Source of the DNA: Clostridium sp. D43t1_170807_H7
GTDB taxonomy: Bacteria > Bacillota > Clostridia > Clostridiales > Clostridiaceae
Length of the DNA stretch: 64,000 bases
Assembly: GCF_015555905.1 (NCBI RefSeq)
Contig: NZ_JADNLK010000010.1
Location: 1 to 64,000 of the forward strand
Direction of reading: 5' to 3'
How positions within the stretch are numbered: position 1 is the stretch's first letter; each line of letters opens with the position of its first letter. The notes under the pieces were generated by a model that had not been told where the DNA came from, made no database searches, and saw nothing but the letters and a program-made list of their open reading frames with translations. Position numbers and translations under genes: made by a program. Below, one piece after another: positions 10,146 to 18,090 of this stretch.

Positions 10146-10209
10146 GTAAAAACGCAACTAAAAAAGTAGTTGCGTTCAAATAGAAAGAGCGGGAACAAGC
10201 CCCACTCTT
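10146..10209 (-). promoter_or_regulatory. Leader hairpin plus intrinsic terminator before rimP-nusA
   Basis: Reading the minus strand, an AAGAGUGGG/CCCGCUCUU hairpin (10185-10209) is followed by a perfect 10-bp terminator stem AACGCAACUA/UAGUUGCGUU (10151-10176 outer ends) and a U tract (to 10146). Both lie after the promoter at 10245-10273 and before rimP, so the terminator must be read through to express the operon. Control of nusA expression by NusA-dependent termination has been reported in Bacillus; applying it here is inference. Confidence 0.75.
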
Positions 10210-10244
10210 CATTTTCTAGCTATTAGTAAATTACTTCTTAATAT

Positions 10245-10273
10245 ATCTTATCATACTTTACTAATAAATACAA
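10245..10273 (-). promoter_or_regulatory. Promoter of the rimP-nusA-infB operon
   Basis: Minus-strand TTGTAT (10268-10273), 17-bp spacer, TAAGAT (10245-10250), about 35 bp upstream of the conserved leader hairpin. Confidence 0.65.
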
Positions 10274-10357
10274 GGGGCTATAGCAACATTTAAGTTCCCC
10301 ATTTTAAACTTGCCCTAATTTGTATTTTTTTATTCAATATAATACTCTTTAGTTATA

Positions 10358-11542
10358 TTATTTATATAACTTTATAAGCTCATCAAAAGCTTTTAGAGAT
10401 TTTTCAATCTTATCATAAGATATACAATAAGATAATCTAAAATATCCTGGGCATCCAAAAGTTTTTCCTGGTACTGCTAATATATTAAACTTTTTAGCAT
10501 CTTCACAAAACTTAACATCATCTTCTATTGGTGATTTTGGGAAAAGATAAAATGCTCCATCTGGTTTTAGACATTCAAATCCTATAGAAATTAAGTGATT
10601 ATATAATAAATCTCTATTTTTCTTATAAATATTAACATCAACTTCTAATTTTAAACTTTCTTTTATTACTCTTTGGAAAAGTGAAGGTGCATTAACGAAT
10701 CCTAGAATCCTATTTGCTATATTTAAAGCTGCTGTTACATCTTCAAAAGTATTCATCTTAGGATTAATTACAATATAACCTATTCTTTCACCTGGTACTG
10801 ATAATGACTTACTATATGAATATCCTATAAATGAATTATTATAATAATTCAATATACAAGGTACTTTAATATTATCATATATAATTTCTCTATATGGTTC
10901 ATCTGAAATTAAATAAATATCTTTATTAAATTCTAATTCCTTTTCCCTTAATATAGCCGACAATTCTCTTATTGTCTCTTCACTATATATAACTCCACTT
11001 GGATTATTAGGAGAATTAATAATTATAGCTTTAGTCTTATTTGATATTTTCTTTTTTAACTCTTCTAAGTTTAATTGAAAACTATTTGTGTTTGCTGATA
11101 CAACAGTTACTATACCATCAAAATTCTTAACATAATTAACATATTCCCCAAAGAAAGGTGCAAAAACAATAACCTCATCCTCTGGATCTAAAATGCTTTT
11201 TAAAATTACATTTAACCCTCCAGCAGCACCACAAGTCATAACTATATTTTCACATTTTAATTCAAGATTATATTCTTTTCCTAAATGATTAGCTATAGCT
11301 TCTCTAACATCTTCATATCCCGAATTATTCATATATCCATGAATAAAATTAGGCTTTTCCTCATTAAGAATTTTATTTATTATCTCTTTAATCTCTTCTG
11401 GTGGTTCTACATTAGGGTTACCTATACTAAAATCAAAAACATTTTCTTCCCCATATATACTTGATAATCTCTTTCCTTCTTCAAACATCGCTCTAATAGT
11501 AGAACTATTTGAAACCATAGTTCTCATTTTGCTTGAAATCAT
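10358..11542 (-). CDS. PLP-dependent class I/II aminotransferase
   Basis: Fold-type I aminotransferase, 394 residues, cytosolic. Seen: the FSIGNPNVEPPEEI substrate segment near residue 40, the NSPNNPSG motif (about 175), the DEPYR aspartate segment, the PLP lysine in SYSKSLSVPGERIGY (about 235), and a C-terminal GCPGYFRLSY arginine. The GERIGY pattern and length resemble aspartate/aromatic aminotransferase-like enzymes; the substrate cannot be told from sequence. Single gene between the UvrD/LexA fusion and the rimP promoter; I see no clear terminator directly after it. Confidence 0.85.
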   Translation of the reverse strand: MISSKMRTMVSNSSTIRAMFEEGKRLSSIYGEENVFDFSIGNPNVEPPEEIKEIINKILNEEKPNFIHGYMNNSGYEDVREAIANHLGKEYNLELKCENIVMTCGAAGGLNVILKSILDPEDEVIVFAPFFGEYVNYVKNFDGIVTVVSANTNSFQLNLEELKKKISNKTKAIIINSPNNPSGVIYSEETIRELSAILREKELEFNKDIYLISDEPYREIIYDNIKVPCILNYYNNSFIGYSYSKSLSVPGERIGYIVINPKMNTFEDVTAALNIANRILGFVNAPSLFQRVIKESLKLEVDVNIYKKNRDLLYNHLISIGFECLKPDGAFYLFPKSPIEDDVKFCEDAKKFNILAVPGKTFGCPGYFRLSYCISYDKIEKSLKAFDELIKLYK

Positions 11543-11566
11543 TTTCTAGCCCCCTTATCTTAATAA

Positions 11567-13000
11567 TTAATTAAATTTATTTTTTATTACCCCAATAGCT
11601 ACACCTAATATACTTACTTCCTTTCCTTCTAAATATATCTCACTATATTTAGGGTTTGCTGGAACTAACATAGGCTCTTTACCATTTAATTTTAAAGTTT
11701 TTAAAGTTGCTTCTCCATCTAAACTAGCAGCAACAATATCATTATTCAATGCAGTATTTTGTCTCTTAATAACAACTAAATCTCCATCATTTATATTTTT
11801 CTCAATCATACTATCACCTTTAACATGTAATATGAAAGTCTCTTTTCCTCTTTCTAACCAACTCTTAGGTAAATTAAATTTTTCTTCTACCTCATCATTA
11901 ATTTCGATAGGATTACCTGCTGCTATATTACTATATACATCAACTTCAACTAATTCCTCTTCATTAAATATAGTATTATCATCTAAATAAATCTCTTTCA
12001 CAGTGGAAGAACTATCCATATTAAATTCAACTATATTTTTATATTTCAAGTTCACATATTGGAACTTTTCCATATAGTTTTTTTCTTTATTTTTCTCTTC
12101 TTTAAATTCCTTCTTAAAAGAAAAACTTCTTCCTTTAAAATCAGCTCCAAGTGTTTTTAACCTTCTACCTTTTACTAACCAACACATTTTATTATTATAA
12201 AATTCGTTATTTAAAATAAAAACAAATGATGAATGTGCATTATTAGAATATATACTTTTTACAAATTCAATTTCACCTTTAGTTAGTGCCTCTACCTCAT
12301 CTAAAATTATGTGTGTGTATTTTTCTTTATAGTCTTGTCCACATTTTATTGCAAATGATACTTTATCATAAGAATCGTAATATCCATTAGCTCTTAATAT
12401 AGAAGTATATAATTCCTTAAGGGTATATATAGAATCTCTACTATATGAATTTTTTATTAATCGATATTTTCTACCTTTTCTTTCAACTTCACTATATTCT
12501 TCTCTTGTAAAATTACATGCCTTTATCCACATAATTTCATCATACAAGTCTTCAGTTTTAATCTTATTAATAACTTTAGATTTTTTTGCTAAAAATAATA
12601 ATTCATTATGAAATTCTTTTGTTTTTATAAACTTATATGCTTCTTCAAAAGAAATAGCTTTTAAATTCAGTTTATTTTCTTTCATGTATCTTCCAGAAAA
12701 ATCTTTTATTAATACATTTATTAAGTTAAACTCAACTCTTGACTTATCTATAGTAAATAGCGAATAAAAATCACTTACTTTACTTTTTTCTTTATATAAA
12801 CTTTTACTATTTTCTAACTTTTCACTATTTGAAGATAAATATAAAATCTTATCCTCATTATATATACAATAATTGTTTTCTAAATTTATAACCCTATGCA
12901 AAGCTGCTACTGTCTTTCCTGTTAATGATTTTCCTTTCATCAATGAAAAACCCATATTTTTATTATTTATGAATCTATTTTGATTTTTTGTTAATTTCAT
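11567..13000 (-). CDS. Fusion of a UvrD-like SF1 ATPase domain with a LexA/UmuD-type (S24) autoprotease domain
   Basis: I chose the ATG at 13000 (MKLTKNQNRF, 477 residues); an in-frame ATG at 13027 would add nine residues and lies in a repeat. Positions below count from 13027. N-terminal half: Q-motif-like LTKNQNRFI, Walker A GKSLTGKT (32-39), motif Ia-like LYLSSNSEKLEN, Walker B/motif II IILDEVEALT (240-249). Motifs IV-VI and the 2A domain are not visible, so it is probably not a complete helicase. C-terminal third (about 360-486): LexA-type cleavage pair Ala370-Gly371 in IAAGNPIEI, catalytic Ser406 in KGDSMIE, Lys443 in ATLKTL. No HTH domain is seen. Inference: an ATP- or DNA-sensing protein whose state is changed by self-cleavage. 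Alone between two terminated units; no LexA box found upstream. Confidence 0.8.
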   Translation of the reverse strand: MKLTKNQNRFINNKNMGFSLMKGKSLTGKTVAALHRVINLENNYCIYNEDKILYLSSNSEKLENSKSLYKEKSKVSDFYSLFTIDKSRVEFNLINVLIKDFSGRYMKENKLNLKAISFEEAYKFIKTKEFHNELLFLAKKSKVINKIKTEDLYDEIMWIKACNFTREEYSEVERKGRKYRLIKNSYSRDSIYTLKELYTSILRANGYYDSYDKVSFAIKCGQDYKEKYTHIILDEVEALTKGEIEFVKSIYSNNAHSSFVFILNNEFYNNKMCWLVKGRRLKTLGADFKGRSFSFKKEFKEEKNKEKNYMEKFQYVNLKYKNIVEFNMDSSSTVKEIYLDDNTIFNEEELVEVDVYSNIAAGNPIEINDEVEEKFNLPKSWLERGKETFILHVKGDSMIEKNINDGDLVVIKRQNTALNNDIVAASLDGEATLKTLKLNGKEPMLVPANPKYSEIYLEGKEVSILGVAIGVIKNKFN

Positions 13001-13021
13001 ATTTATACCTACCATCATACT

Positions 13022-13155
13022 TCTCATAAGCGAGATTCTAAATTTTAATTTTAGTTAATTTAAGTTAACTGAAACTCCAAATTTTAATTTGGTTAGTTAA
13101 ACTTACGCTATGGTGTACTCATTCGACCTTTAGGCGAAGGAGTTTCATTGTATTA
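13022..13155 (+). repeat. Single structured repeat element related to the 61.4-kb array
   Basis: Starts with ATAAGCGAGATTCTAAATTT, nearly the reverse complement of one end of the 69-bp tandem unit at 61372-61647. It holds nested inverted repeats: CCAAATT/AATTTGG, an outer GAAACTCC (13070-13077)/GGAGTTTC pair, and a TTCG/CGAA hairpin around 13109-13128. It fills the gap between the nfnB terminator and the UvrD/LexA-fusion gene, and its left end reaches that gene's first in-frame ATG. No ORF inside. Confidence 0.6.
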
Positions 13156-13157
13156 TA

Positions 13158-13192
13158 AAGAAAAACCCCAAAGAAAGAACATAACTTTGGAG
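13158..13192 (-). terminator. Terminator after nfnB
   Basis: Stem CUCCAAAG/CUUUGGGG (13185-13192 with 13166-13173) and U tract on the minus strand, 50 bp beyond nfnB. Confidence 0.75.
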
Positions 13193-13241
13193 TTATAAAA
13201 TAATTTTATTCATTTATTGATAAAAAGTCAATTAATTCTGA

Positions 13242-14639
13242 TTATTTATTACTTAAATATTCATCTATTGCAGTAGCTGCTTTTTTGCCTGCTCCCATTG
13301 CTAAAATAACAGTGGCAGCACCTGTAACTGCATCTCCTCCAGCATAAACACCTTCTTTTGTTGTAAGACCTGTTTCTTCATCAGCAACTATGCATTTCCA
13401 CTTATTAATTTCTAATCCTTTAGTAGTTGAGGAAATTAATGGATTAGGAGATGTTCCAAGAGACATTATAACAGTGTCTACATCCATAATAAACTCAGAA
13501 TTTTCCTTAACAACTGGTCTTCTTCTTCCAGAAGCATCTGGTTCTCCAAGTTCCATTTTAACGCACTTCATTCCCGTAACCCATCCTTTTTCATCTGTTA
13601 AAATTTCTGTAGGATTAGTTAATACATCAAATATTACACCTTCTTCTTTTGCGTGATGAACTTCTTCAAGTCTTGCTGGTAATTCTGATTCACTTCTTCT
13701 ATATACAATATGAGTCTCCGCACCAAGTCTTAATGCTGTTCTAGCTGCATCCATAGCAACATTTCCTCCACCAACTACAGCTACCTTCTTTCCAACCTTA
13801 ACCGGTGTATGGTATTCATCTTTAAATGCTTTCATTAAGTTTACCCTTGTTAAAAATTCATTTGCTGAAAATACTCCATTTGAATTTTCACCTGGTATTC
13901 CCATAAATTTCGGTAGCCCTGCACCTGATCCTATAAATACAGCATCAAATCCTTCCTCTTCAATCAATGAATCTATTGTAACTGTTCTTCCAACAACTAC
14001 GTTAGTTTCAATTTTAACACCTAACTTTTTAATATTTTCAATTTCAGATTTTACTACCTCTTCTTTTGGTAATCTAAACTCAGGTATACCATAAACTAAA
14101 ACTCCACCAGCCTCATGTAAAGCTTCAAATATAGTAACGTCATAACCTTTCTTTGCTAAATCTCCTGCACAAGTAAGCCCTGCTGGTCCAGAGCCTATTA
14201 CAGCTACTTTTTTACCTTTTGATTCTTCTTTATCAGAAAGATCAACGTTATGATTTCTTGCCCAGTCAGCTGTAAATTTTTCTAGTTTCCCAATAGCAAC
14301 TGGTTCACCTTTTATTCCTAATACGCACTTTCCTTCACATTGAGATTCTTGCGGACATACTCTTCCACAAACAGCTGGTAATGCACTATACTTTGCAATT
14401 TCTTTTGCTGCACCTTCAAAGTCTCCCTCTTTAACATGAGATATAAATCCTGGTATATCTATTGATACGGGACATCCACTTACACACCTTGGATTTTTAC
14501 ATCCTAAACATCTACTCGCTTCATCTAAAGCTCTTTCTTCATCATATCCTAAGCAAACTTCATCAAAGTTTTTTGCTCTTACACTAGCTTCTTGTTCCCT
14601 TACAGGTATTCTCTTCATTCTATCTACTACTTTATTCAT
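13242..14639 (-). CDS. nfnB: NfnB-like NADPH-binding subunit (GltD/GltA-type flavoprotein)
   Basis: Large subunit of the electron-bifurcating NADH-dependent ferredoxin:NADP+ oxidoreductase, or a glutamate-synthase small-subunit homologue. 465 residues. The N-terminal Fe-S domain shows CLGCKNPRCVSGCPVSIDIP (about 41-60) and CGRVCPQESQCEGKCVLG (about 92-109). Then come an FAD Rossmann motif GSGPAGLTCAGDLAKKG, a second dinucleotide site VVGGGNVAMDAARTA, and C-terminal GVYAGGDAVTGAATV. The start overlaps the stop of the partner gene by one base (TAATG), so the two are co-translated. The adjacent nfnA-like gene and lack of a large GltB subunit favour NfnAB over glutamate synthase. Confidence 0.88.
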   Translation of the reverse strand: MNKVVDRMKRIPVREQEASVRAKNFDEVCLGYDEERALDEASRCLGCKNPRCVSGCPVSIDIPGFISHVKEGDFEGAAKEIAKYSALPAVCGRVCPQESQCEGKCVLGIKGEPVAIGKLEKFTADWARNHNVDLSDKEESKGKKVAVIGSGPAGLTCAGDLAKKGYDVTIFEALHEAGGVLVYGIPEFRLPKEEVVKSEIENIKKLGVKIETNVVVGRTVTIDSLIEEEGFDAVFIGSGAGLPKFMGIPGENSNGVFSANEFLTRVNLMKAFKDEYHTPVKVGKKVAVVGGGNVAMDAARTALRLGAETHIVYRRSESELPARLEEVHHAKEEGVIFDVLTNPTEILTDEKGWVTGMKCVKMELGEPDASGRRRPVVKENSEFIMDVDTVIMSLGTSPNPLISSTTKGLEINKWKCIVADEETGLTTKEGVYAGGDAVTGAATVILAMGAGKKAATAIDEYLSNK

Positions 14640-15529
14640 TACTTATGACCTCCGCATCCGCAACCTTCTCTATGATGTGTGTCGCCTTCCTCTAATTTTA
14701 GGATAGCTCTTCCCTCTTCACTTTTATAAAGAGATTGCCTTCTCATACTTTCATCAAAATTTACAAGGTGCCCATCAAACTCTGGACCATCAACACATGC
14801 AAATTTAACTTCATCTCCTACCGTAACTCTACAAGCACCACACATACCTGTACCATCAACCATAATAGGATTTAAACTTACAGTGGTTTTTATATTAAGC
14901 TCCTTAGTAAGCATTGACATAAACTTCATCATTATCATTGGTCCTATGACAACGGCATGGTCATATTTCTTTCCTTTATTATTTACTAAATCTAATAAAC
15001 AATCTGTAACTCTACCATTAAATCCATAAGAACCATCATCAGTAGATATATATAAATTTTTAGCTACTTTTCTCATCTCTTCTTCTAATATTACTAACTC
15101 TTTATTTCTAGCCCCAATAATAACATCAACATCAATATTATTATCATAGAACCATTTTACTTGTGGATAAACAGGTGCTGCACCTACCCCTCCCGCTACA
15201 AATAAAACTTTTTTCTTTCTAAGTTCATCTAAGTCTTCATGTACAAACTCACTTGGCTGACCTAATGGTCCAACAAAGTCTTGTACATAATCACCTACTT
15301 CAAATTTAGCAAGCTCTTTTGTGCCATATCCAACTGTTTGAAAAACTATTGTAACAGTTCCCTTTTCCCTATCATAATCTGCAATAGTTAAAGGGATTCT
15401 TTCACCCTTATCATCATTTTTTATAATAATGAATTGTCCAGGCTGAGCTGATTTAGCTACTCTTGGCGCCTCAATATCCATTAAATATATGTTTTCAGTT
15501 AATAATCTTTTACTTGTTATCTTATACAC
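14639..15529 (-). CDS. nfnA: NfnA-like ferredoxin-NADP+ reductase subunit (FAD, [2Fe-2S])
   Basis: Small subunit of the NfnAB bifurcating transhydrogenase. The GTG at 15529 (VYKITSKRLL) behind GGGGGT gives the usual MYKI-type start; an ATG at 15544 is the alternative. FNR-like fold: FAD motif GERIPLTIADYD, NAD-binding GGVGAAPVYPQVKWF, and the [2Fe-2S] ligands in CGACRVTVGDEVKFAC with FDGH. The C-terminal tail HHREGCGCGGHK is rich in His and Cys; its role is unknown. First gene of the nfnA-nfnB pair. Confidence 0.86.
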   Translation of the reverse strand: MYKITSKRLLTENIYLMDIEAPRVAKSAQPGQFIIIKNDDKGERIPLTIADYDREKGTVTIVFQTVGYGTKELAKFEVGDYVQDFVGPLGQPSEFVHEDLDELRKKKVLFVAGGVGAAPVYPQVKWFYDNNIDVDVIIGARNKELVILEEEMRKVAKNLYISTDDGSYGFNGRVTDCLLDLVNNKGKKYDHAVVIGPMIMMKFMSMLTKELNIKTTVSLNPIMVDGTGMCGACRVTVGDEVKFACVDGPEFDGHLVNFDESMRRQSLYKSEEGRAILKLEEGDTHHREGCGCGGHK

Positions 15530-15601
15530 CTTAATAACCCCCATAATTTTCTTATGTTATATTTTATAACTAAATTTTAAGTTTAGAATCTTTATTATAA
15601 G

Positions 15602-15651
15602 TTTAAGAATGCACTTTTAAATTTGTTTACTTAAAAATGCATTCTTAAATC
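15602..15651 (-). terminator. Hairpin terminator after the iron alcohol dehydrogenase
   Basis: Long stem UUUAAGAAUGCA/UGCAUUCUUAAA just beyond the dehydrogenase stop. The downstream U tract is weak, so termination may be partial. Confidence 0.5.
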
Positions 15652-15664
15652 AATAAACTATTTA

Positions 15665-16831
15665 TTAAAAGTCTACTTTATTTCCATAGAATGTACATGA
15701 AAGAAGTTTTTCCATAGTTTCATCATCAATTGTTCTTGGATTTGAGCCTGTACATGCATCTAAAACAGCATTATGAGCTATATGTTTAACATTATCCAAA
15801 AACTCTTCCTCAGTTACTCCATATTCCTTCATTGACACTGGAATATTTAAAGCTCTATTAAATTCATTTATTTTTTCTATTAGTGAATCTGTTAACTCTG
15901 CATCAGTATTTCCTTGTAACTTTAACATTTTTGCTATATCAGCATATCTATCTTCACATTCTAATCTATTATATTGAATTACATATGGTAAGAAAATTGC
16001 ATTAGCACATCCATGTGGAATATGGAATACAGCTCCAACTTTATGAGCCATTGAATGTACTATTCCTAGTAAAGCATTACTAAAGGCCATACCAGCTAAA
16101 CATTGTGCTTCATGCATTAAATTTCTAGCTTCTACATCACCTTCAAAAGACTTAACTAAATATTCATTAACCATATCAATAGCCTTTAAAGCTAATGGAT
16201 CTGAAAAATTCGATCTTAATGAAGCTGTATATGCTTCTATTGCATGTGTTAATGCATCCATTCCAGTATGTGCAACAAGTTTAGCAGGCATTGTTTGTGC
16301 TAATTCTGGATCAACTATTGCAATATCTGGAGTTATATTAAAATCAGCTAAAGGATATTTAATTTTCGCTTTATAGTCAGTAATTACAGAAAAAGCAGTT
16401 ACTTCTGTTGCAGTTCCTGAAGTTGATGGTATTGCTACAAATTTAGCCTTTTGTCTTAATTCAGGTAAACCAAAAGGTACGACTGCTTGTTCAAAAGTAA
16501 AATCAGGATACTCATAAAAAATCCACATTGCTTTTGCCGCATCTATTGGTGATCCTCCACCCATAGCTACTATCCAGTCCGGTTCAAAATCTCTCATTAC
16601 AGCTGCTCCACTCATAACAGTTTCAACTGATGGATCTGGTTCTACTCCTTCTATTAACTTAACTTCTATTCCAGCTTCTTTTAAATAACTTTCTACTTTA
16701 TCTAAGAACCCAAATCTTTTCATTGAGCCTCCACCAACAACTACTACAGCTCTTTTTCCCTTTAAAGTTTTTAATACTTCTAAGGAACCTTTCCCATGAT
16801 AAATATCTCTTGGTAATGTGAATCTTGCCAT
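15665..16831 (-). CDS. Iron-containing alcohol dehydrogenase
   Basis: Group III Fe-ADH, 388 residues, close to clostridial butanol/ethanol dehydrogenases. Reduces aldehydes (or 1,3-propanediol-type substrates) with NAD(P)H. Seen: nucleotide site VVVGGGSMKRFG and GGGSPIDAAKA (about 95-105), the metal-binding segment AHTGMDALTHAIEAYTAS (about 190-210), and HSMAHKVGAVFHIPHGCANA (about 265-285) with the Fe-ligand histidines. Start behind AAGGAGGAG. Monocistronic, next to nfnAB; both serve redox balance, though co-regulation is only inference. Confidence 0.92.
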   Translation of the reverse strand: MARFTLPRDIYHGKGSLEVLKTLKGKRAVVVVGGGSMKRFGFLDKVESYLKEAGIEVKLIEGVEPDPSVETVMSGAAVMRDFEPDWIVAMGGGSPIDAAKAMWIFYEYPDFTFEQAVVPFGLPELRQKAKFVAIPSTSGTATEVTAFSVITDYKAKIKYPLADFNITPDIAIVDPELAQTMPAKLVAHTGMDALTHAIEAYTASLRSNFSDPLALKAIDMVNEYLVKSFEGDVEARNLMHEAQCLAGMAFSNALLGIVHSMAHKVGAVFHIPHGCANAIFLPYVIQYNRLECEDRYADIAKMLKLQGNTDAELTDSLIEKINEFNRALNIPVSMKEYGVTEEEFLDNVKHIAHNAVLDACTGSNPRTIDDETMEKLLSCTFYGNKVDF

Positions 16832-16914
16832 ATTTTTTCTCCTCCTTAAAACCTTTCATAAATACATCTTTATACACTATTTTAAAATTATTACTTAATT
16901 TGTAATATAAATTA

Positions 16915-16923
16915 ATTATACCA
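16915..16923 (-). promoter_or_regulatory. Extended -10 promoter of the alcohol dehydrogenase gene
   Basis: Minus-strand TGGTATAAT, an extended -10 element with no good -35, about 85 bp upstream of the start codon. Confidence 0.5.
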
Positions 16924-16957
16924 TAAAATTACTAAATTGAAATATATTTTTATCCAT

Positions 16958-17013
16958 AAAAAGATACCTAAAGACAACTTTCATATAAAGTTAACCTTTA
17001 GGTATCTTTTTTT
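16958..17013 (-). terminator. Strong terminator after the DHH phosphoesterase
   Basis: Perfect 16-bp stem (16958-16973 with 16996-17011) plus an inner AACTTT/AAAGTT stem. U tracts on both strands make it potentially bidirectional. Confidence 0.85.
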
Positions 17014-17018
17014 ACATT

Positions 17019-17990
17019 TTATTCTTTTCCTATGTTTTCTTCCTTATACTTTTTAGAATTATTATCAAGAGCTTCTATCATTTCATCAACCTTTTGCCAA
17101 TTTTCAAGAGATGCCCCAGCCGCTAGCATATGGCCTCCACCTCCAAAGCTAGATGCAATATCATTAACTCTAGGCCCATTAGATCTTAACTCACAGAAAA
17201 TTGAACCATCTTCTTTTTCTACAAAGAAATTCCAATTATTTATTCCTGAAGTATCTTGAAGCGCATTTACCATTCTAGCAGCCTTTATTGGTTCTAATCC
17301 ATATTTTTTAGCTATCTCATTTTTTACTTTTAAGTATGCCATTCCATTTTCAGTAGTTACATAGTTACTATAAATATATCCTAAGAATTTTAATTCTGCT
17401 TCTTCTCTTTTATACATATTTGCGTAAATCTCTTTTGTTTCTAAATCAAAAGTAATTTTAGATAGTTTTTCAAATAAATTAGTTGGATTATCTATATATA
17501 AAAATCTTCCTGTATCTCCAATTATACCTGTAAATAAAGCACGTCTTCCTTTTTTATCTATATTCAACTTATCTTTATTAGCTAAATATAAATCTAAAAT
17601 CATTTCACTACAAGAAGAATAATTAGTATCTACCCATGTTAGATTTTCAAATGGAGCATCAAAAGGCTTATGATGATCAATTTTAATTATATAACCACAA
17701 TTATTAAATGATTGGTTATCAACTCTTTCCTTATTGGCTACATCTACTATAATAGCTAATGAGTCTTCATTTATCTCTATTTCATCATCCATAGTATTTA
17801 TATATTCTAGGTTTTTTGAATGCTCTCCTAATAATACTACTTTTTTATTTGGATATGTATTTTCAATAATACTCTTTAATGCAGTTTGAGAACTATAAGA
17901 ATCTGGATCTGGAAAAACATGACGATATATTGCTATAGTATCATACTTCTCAATTTTATTTATTATATTTTTCATTAATTTTTCTTTCAT
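17019..17990 (-). CDS. DHH-family phosphoesterase, NrnA paralogue
   Basis: 323 residues, same length and layout as NrnA at 4559. The first motif reads HVFPDPDSYSSQ instead of HVSPDGDAVGS, the DHH motif (KIDHHKPFD, about 105) is intact, and the DHHA1 end has FGGGGHMLAAGA. Metal ligands therefore look preserved but the substrate pocket may differ. Probably a nanoRNase or (cyclic) dinucleotide/pAp phosphoesterase; I cannot say which. Good TAGGAGG site. It follows ugpB, with a terminator between them. Confidence 0.82.
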   Translation of the reverse strand: MKEKLMKNIINKIEKYDTIAIYRHVFPDPDSYSSQTALKSIIENTYPNKKVVLLGEHSKNLEYINTMDDEIEINEDSLAIIVDVANKERVDNQSFNNCGYIIKIDHHKPFDAPFENLTWVDTNYSSCSEMILDLYLANKDKLNIDKKGRRALFTGIIGDTGRFLYIDNPTNLFEKLSKITFDLETKEIYANMYKREEAELKFLGYIYSNYVTTENGMAYLKVKNEIAKKYGLEPIKAARMVNALQDTSGINNWNFFVEKEDGSIFCELRSNGPRVNDIASSFGGGGHMLAAGASLENWQKVDEMIEALDNNSKKYKEENIGKE

Positions 17991-18025
17991 TTTTAATACC
18001 TCCTAAAAATAAAATTTAAATATTC

Positions 18026-18062
18026 AATAAAAAAATCCCCTACTTAGCAAGGCTAAGCAGGG
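18026..18062 (-). terminator. Terminator of the ugp-like operon
   Basis: Stem CCCUGCUUAGC/GCUAAGUAGGG with one mismatch, followed on the minus strand by a run of U, 28 bp after the ugpB stop. Confidence 0.8.
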
Positions 18063-18090
18063 CATAAATTAATTTATAATTTTTAATATC

